From positions 124,001 through 188,000 of the forward strand of contig NZ_JAAIKB010000004.1 of the NCBI RefSeq assembly GCF_011040385.1: a DNA stretch of 64,000 bases, in the 5' to 3' direction. Source of the DNA: Falsiroseomonas algicola. Lineage in GTDB: Bacteria > Pseudomonadota > Alphaproteobacteria > Acetobacterales > Acetobacteraceae. Position 1 is the first letter of the stretch; every line of letters starts with the position of its first letter. The translations under genes were made by a program, and so were the position numbers. Of this stretch, positions 13,384-21,142 are shown one piece after another. The notes below the pieces were generated by a model. The model saw only the letters and a program-made list of their open reading frames with translations. It was not told where the DNA came from and did no database searches.

Positions 13384-13565
13384 GCTGCGGGCCTGTCCGG
13401 GAGTGGTCTGGACAAGCATATGCAGCAGCGAGGTTAGTAAGCTCTGAACACGGTAAAGATGCAGCTATTTCAACATGCTTGTCTGGCGGCGATGCCGTCT
13501 TCCAGGCGCCCCCAGACCGTCATGAAGTCCCGCTGCCGCGGAGACCGCGCGCGATGGCGCGCCGC

Positions 13566-13748
13566 CTACCGGGGCCGGCTTGCCGTCGCGGCGATGGTGG
13601 CGATCATGTCCTGCTCGGCGGCCGCGGCGCTCATGTAGCGCGGCGCCGTCGTGACGAAGGGTTCCGTCGATTCCGCCGGCAGGAAGACCGAGAGAAAGAA
13701 CAGGCCCGTGGCCTCGTCGCGCGTGGCCTCGATACGGAGCGTCGCCAT
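13566..13748 (-). CDS. Small protein of unknown function
   Basis: 60 residues starting MATLRIEATRDEATG, 9 nt downstream of the dehydrogenase gene on the same strand. The predicted pattern is beta-beta with the conserved-looking TEPFVTTAPRY and a C-terminal helix, similar in style to small DUF proteins trailing catabolic operons. I recognise no family. Codon pattern and tight spacing argue for a real gene; a competing frame over the same bases is compositionally poorer. Confidence 0.5.
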   Translation of the reverse strand: MATLRIEATRDEATGLFFLSVFLPAESTEPFVTTAPRYMSAAAAEQDMIATIAATASRPR

Positions 13749-13757
13749 GCAATCCTC

Positions 13758-14939
13758 TCAGTCGATGACGGGAACCTGGTGCCGCAACGTCACCTCCCGC
13801 CCGGTGCGAGCGGATTCGATCACGGCCAGGCAGGCTTCCAGCGTCGCCATGCCCCAGGCGCCGGAATGGGTGGGTGCCGCGCCATCCAGCACGGCGGCGC
13901 AGAATTCGTCCAGCACCTCACCGCGCGGCACCACTGGCAGGGGCGCCGGTTCCAGCCAACGGCGGTCATCGGCATGAACCATGACGCCCGCTGGCGTCAG
14001 GCGAAGATCAGCGCCCTCGCAGCTCACGAGCACGAGGCCGAACTGGTTGTGGAAGGCGGGCGGCGCCGGTGGGGCGAGGGGCGGCGTTTCCGGCCCATAG
14101 GCGCGGCGCGCCTTGGCCGCTTCCTCATCGGTGACGGTCGCGAGCGCGCGGCGCGCGGCGCCGTAGGCCTCGGGATCGCGTCGCTGGCCGAGTTCGCCGA
14201 TCCAGCCCATCAACTCGTCGCTGTCGTAGCGGCCATGGCCGCTATAGGTCAGCGTCGCCGTCGCGCCATCCTCGAAGTGCAGGAAGGCGTTGTAGGCGCC
14301 CTCGGTGGGGCGCGCGCTGTCCCAACCGAAGCATTGCGCGCGGATGCTACGGACCAGCCCGCCGCCGAGCAGCCGCAGGATGTCCAGCTGATGCGCGCCC
14401 TGGCTGAACACCACGCCGCCGCCGCGCGCCGTGTCCAGCTCCTCCGGCCGCCGGGGGCGGTAGAGGAAGTCCGTATAGGCCAGCGCCGTCATCATCCGTG
14501 CGCGGCCATGCGCGCCCGAGGCGATGAGCCGCCGCGCCAGCCGCACCGGCCCGTCCTGGGCGTGGCTGTGGCCGATGAGGAGCTGCACGCCAGCGCGGTC
14601 CGCGGCTTCGATCATCGCGGCGCAGTCGGCCAGCGTGATCGCCATGGGTTTCTCCACCAAGCTGTGCTTGCCGGCACGGCTGGCGGCGATGACGTCGGCG
14701 GCATGGAACTGGTGGGGTGTCGCGACGTAGATCGCCTCCACCCGGTCGTCGGCGCAAAGCCCCGCCATGTCGGCATGAGCGTGGCTGCCCGGGAAATCCT
14801 GCTGGAAGCGCGTGCGGGCTTCCGGCCGAGGATCGGCGCAGGCGACCAGTTCGACACGCGGGTGCCAGGCCAGCGTCGGCAGCATCAGCGTGAAGGCACG
14901 GCTCAGCCCGCAGACGCCGAGCCGCAGGCGGCGCGTCAC
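13758..14939 (-). CDS. pht4: Gfo/Idh/MocA dehydrogenase, probable phthalate 4,5-cis-dihydrodiol dehydrogenase
   Basis: 393 residues: N-terminal Rossmann fold starting LRLGVCGLSRAF, the family's EKP motif in SLVEKPMAI, and a C-terminal GFO_IDH_MocA substrate domain. Its start overlaps the reductase gene by 4 nt. Within a locus that also has the dioxygenase, its reductase and the decarboxylase, the expected reaction is NAD+-dependent oxidation of 4,5-dihydro-4,5-dihydroxyphthalate to 4,5-dihydroxyphthalate, as by Pht4/OphB. The family fold is certain; the specific substrate is context-based. Confidence 0.78.
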   Translation of the reverse strand: MTRRLRLGVCGLSRAFTLMLPTLAWHPRVELVACADPRPEARTRFQQDFPGSHAHADMAGLCADDRVEAIYVATPHQFHAADVIAASRAGKHSLVEKPMAITLADCAAMIEAADRAGVQLLIGHSHAQDGPVRLARRLIASGAHGRARMMTALAYTDFLYRPRRPEELDTARGGGVVFSQGAHQLDILRLLGGGLVRSIRAQCFGWDSARPTEGAYNAFLHFEDGATATLTYSGHGRYDSDELMGWIGELGQRRDPEAYGAARRALATVTDEEAAKARRAYGPETPPLAPPAPPAFHNQFGLVLVSCEGADLRLTPAGVMVHADDRRWLEPAPLPVVPRGEVLDEFCAAVLDGAAPTHSGAWGMATLEACLAVIESARTGREVTLRHQVPVID

Positions 14940-15904
14940 AGGTCCAGCACCAGCTCTTCCGTGCCGGGGGCGGCGCGGGAGACGCAGACCATCAGCTGCG
15001 ACGCCTTCTCATGCTCCATCAGCACGAGGTCGCGGTGATCGACGTCCCCCGCCAGCAGCCTGGTGCGGCAGGACCCGCAGGTGCCGCTTTCGCAGGAGTG
15101 GGAGACAGCGATGCCGGCGGCGCGCAGCGCCTCCAGGATCGTCGTGCCGGCGGGGATGTCGATCCGCGTGCCGGACTTCGCCAGCCTTACGGCGAAGGGC
15201 ATGTCGTCAGGCCGCTTCTGGCCGCCGCCGCTGCCAAAATCCTCGAAATGCACGGCGGAGGCGGGCCAATGGCCGGTCATGTCGCGCACCGCCTGCATCA
15301 GCCCGCGCGGGCCGCAGCAATGGACGTGGCGGCCCTTGGGCTGGTCGAGCAGCGGCCAGAGATCGAAGGCGCGGTCGGGATCGCCGCCATCATGGTGGAT
15401 GACGACCTTGCCCTTCAGCGCCGGCGCGGAGAGTTCCTCCCGGAAGGCCGTGTCGGCGGGTGAGCGGGTCAGGTAGACCAGCTTCCAGGGCGGCCGCCCT
15501 TCCGCCTGCAGCTGGTGGATCATGGACATGATCGGCGTGATGCCGATGCCCCCCGCGATGAAGAGGCGGGAGACCGGATTGCCGAGCAGCGGGAAATCAT
15601 TGCGAGGCGGGGTGCAGGGCAGCAGGTCGCCCGGCTTCACGCCATCGCAGAGCGCGACGGAGCCGCCCTTCCCACCGGCATCCCGCTTGACGGCGATGCT
15701 GTAGCTTCCCGTCTCGGCCGGGTCGCTGCAGAGCGAGTAGCGCCGCTCCATCCCGTTCGGGACGCGGACGCGCAGATGCGCGCCGGCGGTGAAGTCCGGC
15801 AGGGCCGCACCATCGGGATCGGCCAGGTCGAAGCGGACGATGCCCTGCGCGATCGGTGCCGCGGCCAGGACCCGCAAGGGGCGAAACTCCTCCGTCTCAT
15901 CCAT
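14936..15904 (-). CDS. pht2: Phthalate 4,5-dioxygenase reductase component
   Basis: 322 residues, equal to the family length. FMN/ferredoxin-reductase barrel with RRYSLCSDP, an NAD-binding part with GGIGITPIMSMIHQL, and a C-terminal plant-type [2Fe-2S] domain with Cys in SHSCESGTCGSCRTRL plus a further Cys near VCVSR. This FMN-NAD-Fe2S order is that of phthalate dioxygenase reductase. It passes electrons from NADH to the Rieske oxygenase encoded divergently. Confidence 0.87.
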   Translation of the reverse strand: MDETEEFRPLRVLAAAPIAQGIVRFDLADPDGAALPDFTAGAHLRVRVPNGMERRYSLCSDPAETGSYSIAVKRDAGGKGGSVALCDGVKPGDLLPCTPPRNDFPLLGNPVSRLFIAGGIGITPIMSMIHQLQAEGRPPWKLVYLTRSPADTAFREELSAPALKGKVVIHHDGGDPDRAFDLWPLLDQPKGRHVHCCGPRGLMQAVRDMTGHWPASAVHFEDFGSGGGQKRPDDMPFAVRLAKSGTRIDIPAGTTILEALRAAGIAVSHSCESGTCGSCRTRLLAGDVDHRDLVLMEHEKASQLMVCVSRAAPGTEELVLDL

Positions 15905-15930
15905 CTGCGCGGCCCTCCCTGCCAGGATTT

Positions 15931-15946
15931 ACTTAGCAATCTAAGA
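15931..15946. promoter_or_regulatory. Palindrome ACTTAG-N4-CTAAGA, putative operator 1
   Basis: ACTTAG CAAT CTAAGA, an inverted repeat with one mismatch, 27 bp upstream of the reductase start. It has the same half-sites and spacer length as 15987-16002, with centres 56 bp apart (about 5.3 helical turns). Likely bound by a dimeric regulator of the phthalate genes, which is not encoded in this window's locus. Confidence 0.6.
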
Positions 15947-15986
15947 TTTCCGGTCAATCCCCCGGCACCCGCCTTGCGACAGCGGC

Positions 15987-16002
15987 ACTTAGAACGCTAA
16001 GT
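15987..16002. promoter_or_regulatory. Palindrome ACTTAG-N4-CTAAGT, putative operator 2
   Basis: A perfect 6+6 inverted repeat with spacer AACG, 32 bp upstream of the oxygenase ATG in an AT-richer patch. The two operators in one divergent intergenic region could allow joint control of both phthalate operons. Confidence 0.65.
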
Positions 16003-16033
16003 ATCTTTCGGCTGCAGGAATGGAGGAAGCGCC

Positions 16034-17353
16034 ATGCTGACCCATGAGGAGAACCAGCTTCTCGCGCGCGTCGAGGGCGACGCCCCCATGGGGCGCCTGA
16101 TGCGCCAGCACTGGCTGCCCGTCTGCCTGTCCGAGGAGGTGGAGGAGCCGGAGGGCAAGCCCATCCGCGTGCGCATCCTGGGCGAGAACCTGGTCGCCTA
16201 TCGTGATGCGGAGGGCCGCGTCGGCCTGGTCGGCGAATTCTGCCCGCACCGCAAGGCGTCGCTCGTCTATGGCCGGAACGAGGAGGGCGGGCTGCGCTGC
16301 CTCTATCACGGCTGGAAGGTCGATGCCGAGGGCAACGTGGTCGAGATGCCCTCCGAACCGCCTGAGGCCTGCGCGGCGGCGAAGTTCAAGCATCCGGCCT
16401 ATCCGACCGAGGAAGCGGGCGGCTTTGTCTGGGCCTATATGGGCGACCGCGCGACGATGCCGGCCTTCGAACCGCCGCCCTTCGCGCCGACGCCGGAGAC
16501 GCGGGTTTCCATCGGCACGGCGCGGGTGGACTGCAACTGGGCGCAGGTGGTGGAAGGGCAGATCGACAGCGCCCATTCGTCGTCGCTGCACTCCTCGGAC
16601 ATGGTGCCCGCCCGCGTCGGCCGCGCCAGCGCCAATGCGAAGCTCTGGACGCGCCCTTCCACGGACAAGGCGCCGCGGCTGCAGGTGCAACTCACCTCCT
16701 ACGGCTTCCGCTACGCCGCCATCCGCCGCCCGATCCAGAACGCGGCGACGCAGGATTATGTCCGCATCACCACCTTCGTGGCACCGCTGATCTGCCTGAT
16801 CCCGCCCAATGCCAGCTACAACGTCGCGCAGGTGACGATCCCGATCGACGACCACAGCTGCATGTTCCACTTCATCGCCTGGGGCGAGGGGCCGGACGTG
16901 CCCTCCATGGCGGAATGGCGGAGATTCCTGGCGCTGACGCCGGGCGTCGATGTCGATCCCGCCAAGGGCTGGGCGCGGCTGCGGGTGCGGGAGAATGACT
17001 ACCTGCAGGACCGCAACCTGATGAAGCTCGGCAATTTCACCGGCATCAAGGGCATCCCCGCGCAGGACATGGCGATGTGGGAAGGCATGGGTGCGATCGC
17101 GGACCGCACCTCCGAACGGCTCGGCGCCAGCGATGTCGCGATCGTGCAGTGGCGCCGCCTGATGATCGAGGCCGCGAAGGCCTTCGCGGAAGGCGCGCCC
17201 GCGCTCGGCCGGACGGAGCCGATGGTGCCGAAGCGGGACATTGCGAGCTTCGAGGGCGTGGTGCCGAAGACAACGGATTGGCGCACGCTCGGCACCACGG
17301 AGTTGGAGCGCAGCCTGTTCCCTGGCGCGGCCCCGGCTCAGGCGGCAGAATAA
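16034..17353 (+). CDS. pht3: Phthalate 4,5-dioxygenase oxygenase component (Rieske)
   Basis: 439 residues, matching Pht3/OphA2-type oxygenases. The Rieske centre is C70-x-H72 and C89-x2-H92 (EFCPHRKAS, CLYHGW). The mononuclear iron site includes H181 and H186 in the EGQIDSAHSSSLHSSD stretch, the family's usual pattern. It adds O2 to the 4,5-position of phthalate to give the cis-dihydrodiol. A GGAGG-like Shine-Dalgarno sequence precedes the ATG. It is followed after 5 nt by the decarboxylase. Confidence 0.87.
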   Translation: MLTHEENQLLARVEGDAPMGRLMRQHWLPVCLSEEVEEPEGKPIRVRILGENLVAYRDAEGRVGLVGEFCPHRKASLVYGRNEEGGLRCLYHGWKVDAEGNVVEMPSEPPEACAAAKFKHPAYPTEEAGGFVWAYMGDRATMPAFEPPPFAPTPETRVSIGTARVDCNWAQVVEGQIDSAHSSSLHSSDMVPARVGRASANAKLWTRPSTDKAPRLQVQLTSYGFRYAAIRRPIQNAATQDYVRITTFVAPLICLIPPNASYNVAQVTIPIDDHSCMFHFIAWGEGPDVPSMAEWRRFLALTPGVDVDPAKGWARLRVRENDYLQDRNLMKLGNFTGIKGIPAQDMAMWEGMGAIADRTSERLGASDVAIVQWRRLMIEAAKAFAEGAPALGRTEPMVPKRDIASFEGVVPKTTDWRTLGTTELERSLFPGAAPAQAAE

Positions 17354-17358
17354 ACGCG

Positions 17359-18351
17359 ATGAGCAACCTTTCCCTGTCCGTCGCCATCGGCCCCTATGAC
17401 CGCATGATGCCGCTGGTGCGCGGCGAGGCGCGGATCGATGCCGTCGATCCGCAATTCATGCTGCTGGAGCCCGAGGAGATCTTCTTCCGGGCCATGCGGC
17501 ATGAGGCCTTCGACATCTGCGAGCTCTCGCTCTCCTCCTACAGCCTGCGCGTGGCGCGCGGCGACAGCCCCTATGTCGCCATCCCCGTCTTCCCCTCCCG
17601 CGCCTTCCGCCACACCTGCATCGTCGTCCGCAACGACCGCGGCATCCGCACGCCCGCCGATCTGCGCGGCAAGCGCATCGGCATGCCGGAATACCAGCTG
17701 ACCGCGAATGTCTGGGCGCGCGCGATCCTGGAGGAGGAATACGGCGTCAACCAGCGCGACATCACCTGGGTGCGCGGCGGCTACGAAAGCCCCGGGCGCA
17801 TCGAGAAGCTCAGCGTGACGCTGCCGGAGGGCGTCGTCGTCGAGAACGCGCCGGAGGGCAAGACCATCTCCGGCATGCTGGCCGATGGCGAGCTGGATGG
17901 CGTGATGGGCCCGCGCGCGCCTTCCTGCTTCGAACGCGGCGACCCCGCCATCCGCTGGCTTTTCGAGGATCCGACCGCCGAGGCCACCGCCTGGTTCCGC
18001 AAGACGCGCATCTTCCCGGTGATGCATGTGCTCGGCATCCGGAAGTCACTCGTCGAGAAGCATCCCTGGCTGCCGACCGCTGTCATGAAGGGCTTCCAGA
18101 AGTCGAAGGACATCGCGCTGGAACGGCTGACCGACACCTCCGCCACCAAGGTCACGCTGCCCTTCGTGGAGGAGAACCTCCGCCGCGCCCGGCAGCTGAT
18201 GGGCGAGGATTTCTTCAGCTACGGCCTGGCGCCCAACCGCCACGTCTTCGACTACTTCCTGCGCCACCACCACGCGCAGGGCCTGTCGAACCGCGTGCTG
18301 GCGGCGGAGGAGTTGTTCCACGCCAGCACGCTGGAAGCGCATAAAGTCTGA
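17359..18351 (+). CDS. pht5: 4,5-dihydroxyphthalate decarboxylase
   Basis: 330 residues with a periplasmic-binding-protein-like fold but no signal peptide, as in Pht5/OphC. Characteristic stretches are YDRMMPLVRG, PEEIFFRAMRHEAFDICE, GKRIGMPEYQLTANVWARA and FERGDPAIRWLF, which match my memory of 4,5-dihydroxyphthalate decarboxylases. It converts 4,5-dihydroxyphthalate to protocatechuate and CO2, the last upper-pathway step. It is frequently mis-annotated as an ABC substrate-binding protein. Confidence 0.85.
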   Translation: MSNLSLSVAIGPYDRMMPLVRGEARIDAVDPQFMLLEPEEIFFRAMRHEAFDICELSLSSYSLRVARGDSPYVAIPVFPSRAFRHTCIVVRNDRGIRTPADLRGKRIGMPEYQLTANVWARAILEEEYGVNQRDITWVRGGYESPGRIEKLSVTLPEGVVVENAPEGKTISGMLADGELDGVMGPRAPSCFERGDPAIRWLFEDPTAEATAWFRKTRIFPVMHVLGIRKSLVEKHPWLPTAVMKGFQKSKDIALERLTDTSATKVTLPFVEENLRRARQLMGEDFFSYGLAPNRHVFDYFLRHHHAQGLSNRVLAAEELFHASTLEAHKV

Positions 18352-18446
18352 CCCTTAGACGCCGGGCGCCGGCTCCGCCGGCTTGGCTTCGCCGCATAGG
18401 CGGCGGGCCGCATTCGCGGCCTCGGCCGCCAATGGCGGCCGCCTTT
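18352..18446 (-). repeat. Structured multi-hairpin intergenic repeat, copy 2
   Basis: Read on the minus strand: CGGCCGCCA-t-TGGCGGCCG (18441-18423), GGCCGC-GAAT-GCGGCC (18421-18406), CGCCGC-CTAT-GCGGCG (18405-18390), AAGCCAA, then GCCGGC-GGA-GCCGGC (18382-18368) and CGCCCGGCGTCTAAGGG. It matches copy 1 at 1801-1900 in loop sequences, third hairpin and ends, with other stems changed on both sides. It fills the space between two converging genes, where it could act as a bidirectional terminator. Confidence 0.8.
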
Positions 18447-18453
18447 CGGTTGG

Positions 18454-19641
18454 TCAGACCGGAAAACCCTCCAGCAGTTCCACGGGATCGCCATAGCGCT
18501 CCGCCAGCGCGACCACCTTCGGGTCGCGCAGCGATAGCAGGTAGCCATCCTCGATCATCGGGCTGTTGCCCGCCGTGACCGTGCTGTCATAGGTCACGAG
18601 GTCCATGTGGATATGCGGCTCCTCCCAGTTCGGCATGACGCGCCGCAGATACTCGGAGGGCTTCAGCGCATTGATGCCGAAATGCAGCGCGCCCGGGCTG
18701 TTCGGGCCGGCGGGGTAGATGTCGAAGCGCGGCGCCTTCGGGTTGTGGCCGCAGCCCACTTCCTCCAGCGTGCCGCCGATCAGGTAGTCGCGCAGCACAT
18801 CGGCCTCGAAACCCTCGCCATGCACGGCGAAGACGACGTCGTCGCGGAACTCGACGCCGACCGGGCTGGCGAAGGGATGGTCGAAGCCGACGGCCCATTG
18901 CGCCCAGATCGTGCCGGAGATGCCGACCTTGTCCTCCGGCTTCAGGCCGACCATCCCGGGCTCGAACAGGTTCGGCCCATGCGTCGGCAGGTAGTGGACG
19001 TAGCAGCCATCCTCATCCGCAATGTTGTGCCCACGCCAGCGATTGTGGCGCTTCAGCTTCTGCAGCATCGCATCGGTGTAGGGGATGCGGAAATCGGTGC
19101 CCCGCGGGTCGGTGAAGCGCAGCGTGAAATCGCCCTGTTCGGGAAACAGGCGGGAGGTCGCGCGGATGATCTCCCCCAGCAGGTCGATCGGAAACTGCGC
19201 CTGCGGCGTGTTCAGCAGATCGAGGTCGCGGAAGAAGGTGATCTTCACCCAGCGCTGGCCCTTGTTCTTGCGCAGCGCCATGCAGAAGGGATCGATGACG
19301 CTGGCGAACCAGGTGGAGACGACGAAGGTCGCGCGTTCCAGCAGCGCCTTCGCCTCGTCGGGGATGGTCACGTAGCGCGTGCTGTCGCCCATATAGGCGA
19401 TGAAGGTGGCGCCGCGCCCGCGCGCCAGGCCCTGCACCGCCTGCACCACACGGGGATCGAGCAGCGGATCGATCAGCATCACCACATGGTCGCCGGGCCG
19501 GATCGCCATGACGCGGCAGAAATTGTCCATGCCCTTGATGGAGGAGGCGATATCCGCCGGCGGATGCGTCACCTTGCGCGGCAGGCCGCGGCGTGTGGGG
19601 GCGGCGATGATGTCCTCGACGCGGTTGGGCAGGCGGGACAT
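18454..19641 (-). CDS. NicX/aminopeptidase-T (M29)-like metalloprotein
   Basis: 395 residues from ATG 19641; upstream in-frame codons run through an unconserved stretch. The C-terminal half carries a conserved-looking series (VHGEGFEADVLRDYL, VGCGHNPKA, GALHFGIN, PHIHMDL) with His/Glu residues that could form the metal site of M29-like enzymes. This fold includes leucyl aminopeptidase T and 2,5-dihydroxypyridine 5,6-dioxygenase NicX. No peptidase context exists; its location beside the phthalate genes and a shared operator-like sequence suggest a ring-cleavage or related catabolic step. Confidence 0.65.
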   Translation of the reverse strand: MSRLPNRVEDIIAAPTRRGLPRKVTHPPADIASSIKGMDNFCRVMAIRPGDHVVMLIDPLLDPRVVQAVQGLARGRGATFIAYMGDSTRYVTIPDEAKALLERATFVVSTWFASVIDPFCMALRKNKGQRWVKITFFRDLDLLNTPQAQFPIDLLGEIIRATSRLFPEQGDFTLRFTDPRGTDFRIPYTDAMLQKLKRHNRWRGHNIADEDGCYVHYLPTHGPNLFEPGMVGLKPEDKVGISGTIWAQWAVGFDHPFASPVGVEFRDDVVFAVHGEGFEADVLRDYLIGGTLEEVGCGHNPKAPRFDIYPAGPNSPGALHFGINALKPSEYLRRVMPNWEEPHIHMDLVTYDSTVTAGNSPMIEDGYLLSLRDPKVVALAERYGDPVELLEGFPV

Positions 19642-19695
19642 GGCGGCTTCCTCTCCGAACCAGGCTTGGGCCGCGCGGGGGACGGCCGGGCATAC

Positions 19696-19711
19696 ACTTC
19701 GAAGACTAAGC
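19696..19711. promoter_or_regulatory. Degenerate third copy of the ACTTAG-type palindrome
   Basis: ACTTCG AAGA CTAAGC: one strong CTAAG half and one partial ACTT half with the same 4-bp spacer as the operators at 15931 and 15987. It lies about 55-70 bp upstream of the NicX-like start. The match could be chance, but position and spacing agree with co-regulation. Confidence 0.4.
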
Positions 19712-19747
19712 ATTGCCCGGCCCGCCGCTGTCAATCCGGAGCTTGCC

Positions 19748-20224
19748 TTACACCCGCCGGTATTCCGCGCGCATGATGGGGACCCAGTTGCCATCCGGCA
19801 TCTGGACGCGGGAAGCCAGCACCCGGCGCCCATCGGGCAGCCATTCGACGATGTCCTGGTATTTCAGCCGGCGCGTCGGGTCCGTGAAGTCCGGCCCCTC
19901 GCTGTCCAGCGTCAGCACCTCGCCCTCCCGAACGCCGTCGTAGAGCCACATCAGGGTCATGGCGGAGGAGATGAAGCTGCCGGTGAAGCGGCCGCGGGCG
20001 ATGTCGTAGCCGAGCGTGATGATGTTGGTGCAGGTGCCGCCGCCCGGCATCTCTGCCTGCCCTTCGCCCTGCACCCAGAGCTGCCCAATGGCGCGGACCT
20101 TTTCCGTGCCGCGCAGGGTCTGCTCGGGCTGGCCCGGCCCCATGGAGCAGGCGCTTTCCATGGTCCAGTCGCCGACGAGGCGGAGCAGCCATTCATGATC
20201 CTGGGTGGGAAGCGGGATATCCAT
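19748..20224 (-). CDS. DUF1579 family protein
   Basis: 158 residues starting with the typical HEWLLRLVGDWTMES and continuing through repeated beta strands (GTEKVRAIGQLWVQGEG, ITLGYDIARGRFTGSF). DUF1579 proteins form a small lipocalin-like barrel of unknown function. It follows the SRPBCC gene by about 43 nt, an arrangement common with ArsR-SRPBCC modules, and is probably part of the same transcript. Confidence 0.85.
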   Translation of the reverse strand: MDIPLPTQDHEWLLRLVGDWTMESACSMGPGQPEQTLRGTEKVRAIGQLWVQGEGQAEMPGGGTCTNIITLGYDIARGRFTGSFISSAMTLMWLYDGVREGEVLTLDSEGPDFTDPTRRLKYQDIVEWLPDGRRVLASRVQMPDGNWVPIMRAEYRRV

Positions 20225-20267
20225 GCCGTGTTCCTTCCTCGGCGGTTTCGGTCAGCCGGCAGGCACG

Positions 20268-20705
20268 TCAGAGACCCGCATGGAGGGCCTCCAGCCGCTC
20301 CAGCGATTCCGTCCAGCCGCGGCGGTGGCGCGTGGCGGTATCGGCATCGGCGAAGCGGTCATGGGTCAGGGTGACCTCCGTGCCTTCCGGCACGGCGCGG
20401 AATTCGACGGTGACGCGGGATTCGCGTTCGGGCATGGAGACCCAGGCCCAGGTGAAGACCAGGCGGCGCTCCGGCTCGAACACCGTGTAGGTGCCGCCGA
20501 CGCCGTGGCGTTCGCCATTGTCCTCCACCAGCCGGACCAGGAAGCGGCCACCCTCCCGCGCCTCGATCTCCGCCTGCTCGACGCGGGTGTGATGCGGGCC
20601 GAACCAGCGGGCCATCATCTCCGGCCGCGTCCAGGCGGCGAAGACCGTGGCGGGCGGGGCCTTGATGCGCTTCACCAGCGTCAGGCTCGGCGTCACGGCA
20701 TTCAT
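20268..20705 (-). CDS. SRPBCC (AHSA1-like) protein
   Basis: 145 residues with the START-like pattern of AHSA1 proteins: IKAPPATVFAAWTRPEMMARWFGP near the N-terminus, GGTYTVFEPERRLVFTW in the middle and a final amphipathic helix. Its start overlaps the ArsR stop by 4 nt. Such proteins bind hydrophobic ligands and usually accompany an ArsR repressor. Ligand unknown. Confidence 0.88.
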   Translation of the reverse strand: MNAVTPSLTLVKRIKAPPATVFAAWTRPEMMARWFGPHHTRVEQAEIEAREGGRFLVRLVEDNGERHGVGGTYTVFEPERRLVFTWAWVSMPERESRVTVEFRAVPEGTEVTLTHDRFADADTATRHRRGWTESLERLEALHAGL

Positions 20706-21067
20706 GGCTGCTCCGCCTCCAGCGCCGCGGCCAGGCGATCCAGGCTTTCGGTCCAGAAGCGCTGGTAGCGCATCAGCCAGCCCATGGCGTCCTCCATCGG
20801 CGCCGCGGTCAGGCGGCAGGTGACGGTGCGGCCGGATTTGCTGCGGGCGATGAGGCCCGCGCCTTCCAGCACATCCAGGTGCTTCATCACCGCGGGCAGG
20901 GACATGGCCAGCGGCTGCGCCAGGGCGGAGACCGAAAGGGCGTCCTCCGCATCCAGCCGCGCGATAAGCGCGCGGCGGGTCGGGTCCGAGAGCGCGGCGA
21001 AGACGCGGTCCAGGCGAGGCTCGGCGGCAGGGTTTTGTTTAACCATCAAGTTAACATTAGGGATCAC
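20702..21067 (-). CDS. ArsR-family transcriptional regulator
   Basis: 121 residues from GTG 21067, which has GAGG six bases upstream; an ATG at 21046 is possible. Winged-helix core: AALSDPTRRALIARLD, then LAQPLAMSLPAVMKHLDVLEGAGLI as recognition region. No metal-binding cysteines are present, so it is the SRPBCC-associated type rather than a metal sensor. An inverted repeat overlapping the start may be its operator. Confidence 0.9.
   Translation of the reverse strand: MIPNVNLMVKQNPAAEPRLDRVFAALSDPTRRALIARLDAEDALSVSALAQPLAMSLPAVMKHLDVLEGAGLIARSKSGRTVTCRLTAAPMEDAMGWLMRYQRFWTESLDRLAAALEAEQP
21040..21054. promoter_or_regulatory. Inverted repeat TTAAC-N6-GTTAA, candidate ArsR operator
   Basis: TTAAC CATCAA GTTAA lies in an AT-rich island overlapping the alternative start of the ArsR gene, in otherwise very GC-rich sequence. 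Position suits autorepression. Confidence 0.4.
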
Positions 21068-21142
21068 CGGGCGCCTCGGTCAACCCTTTCGCGGCTTGCC
21101 CGGCCGGGCGCAGGATCGGGCGGGACGGGAGGAAGGGCGGCG

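Noticed and set aside
13465-13752. Alternative minus-strand frame overlapping the 60-aa small gene
   Set aside because: Composition is Gly/Arg/His-rich and it lacks the strand-helix pattern of the chosen frame.
17359-18351. ABC-type substrate-binding protein
   Set aside because: No signal peptide, and motifs fit 4,5-dihydroxyphthalate decarboxylase in a phthalate locus.
18454-19641. Ordinary leucyl aminopeptidase
   Set aside because: Only the M29-like fold is supported; context and C-terminal motifs resemble NicX-type dioxygenases at least as well.
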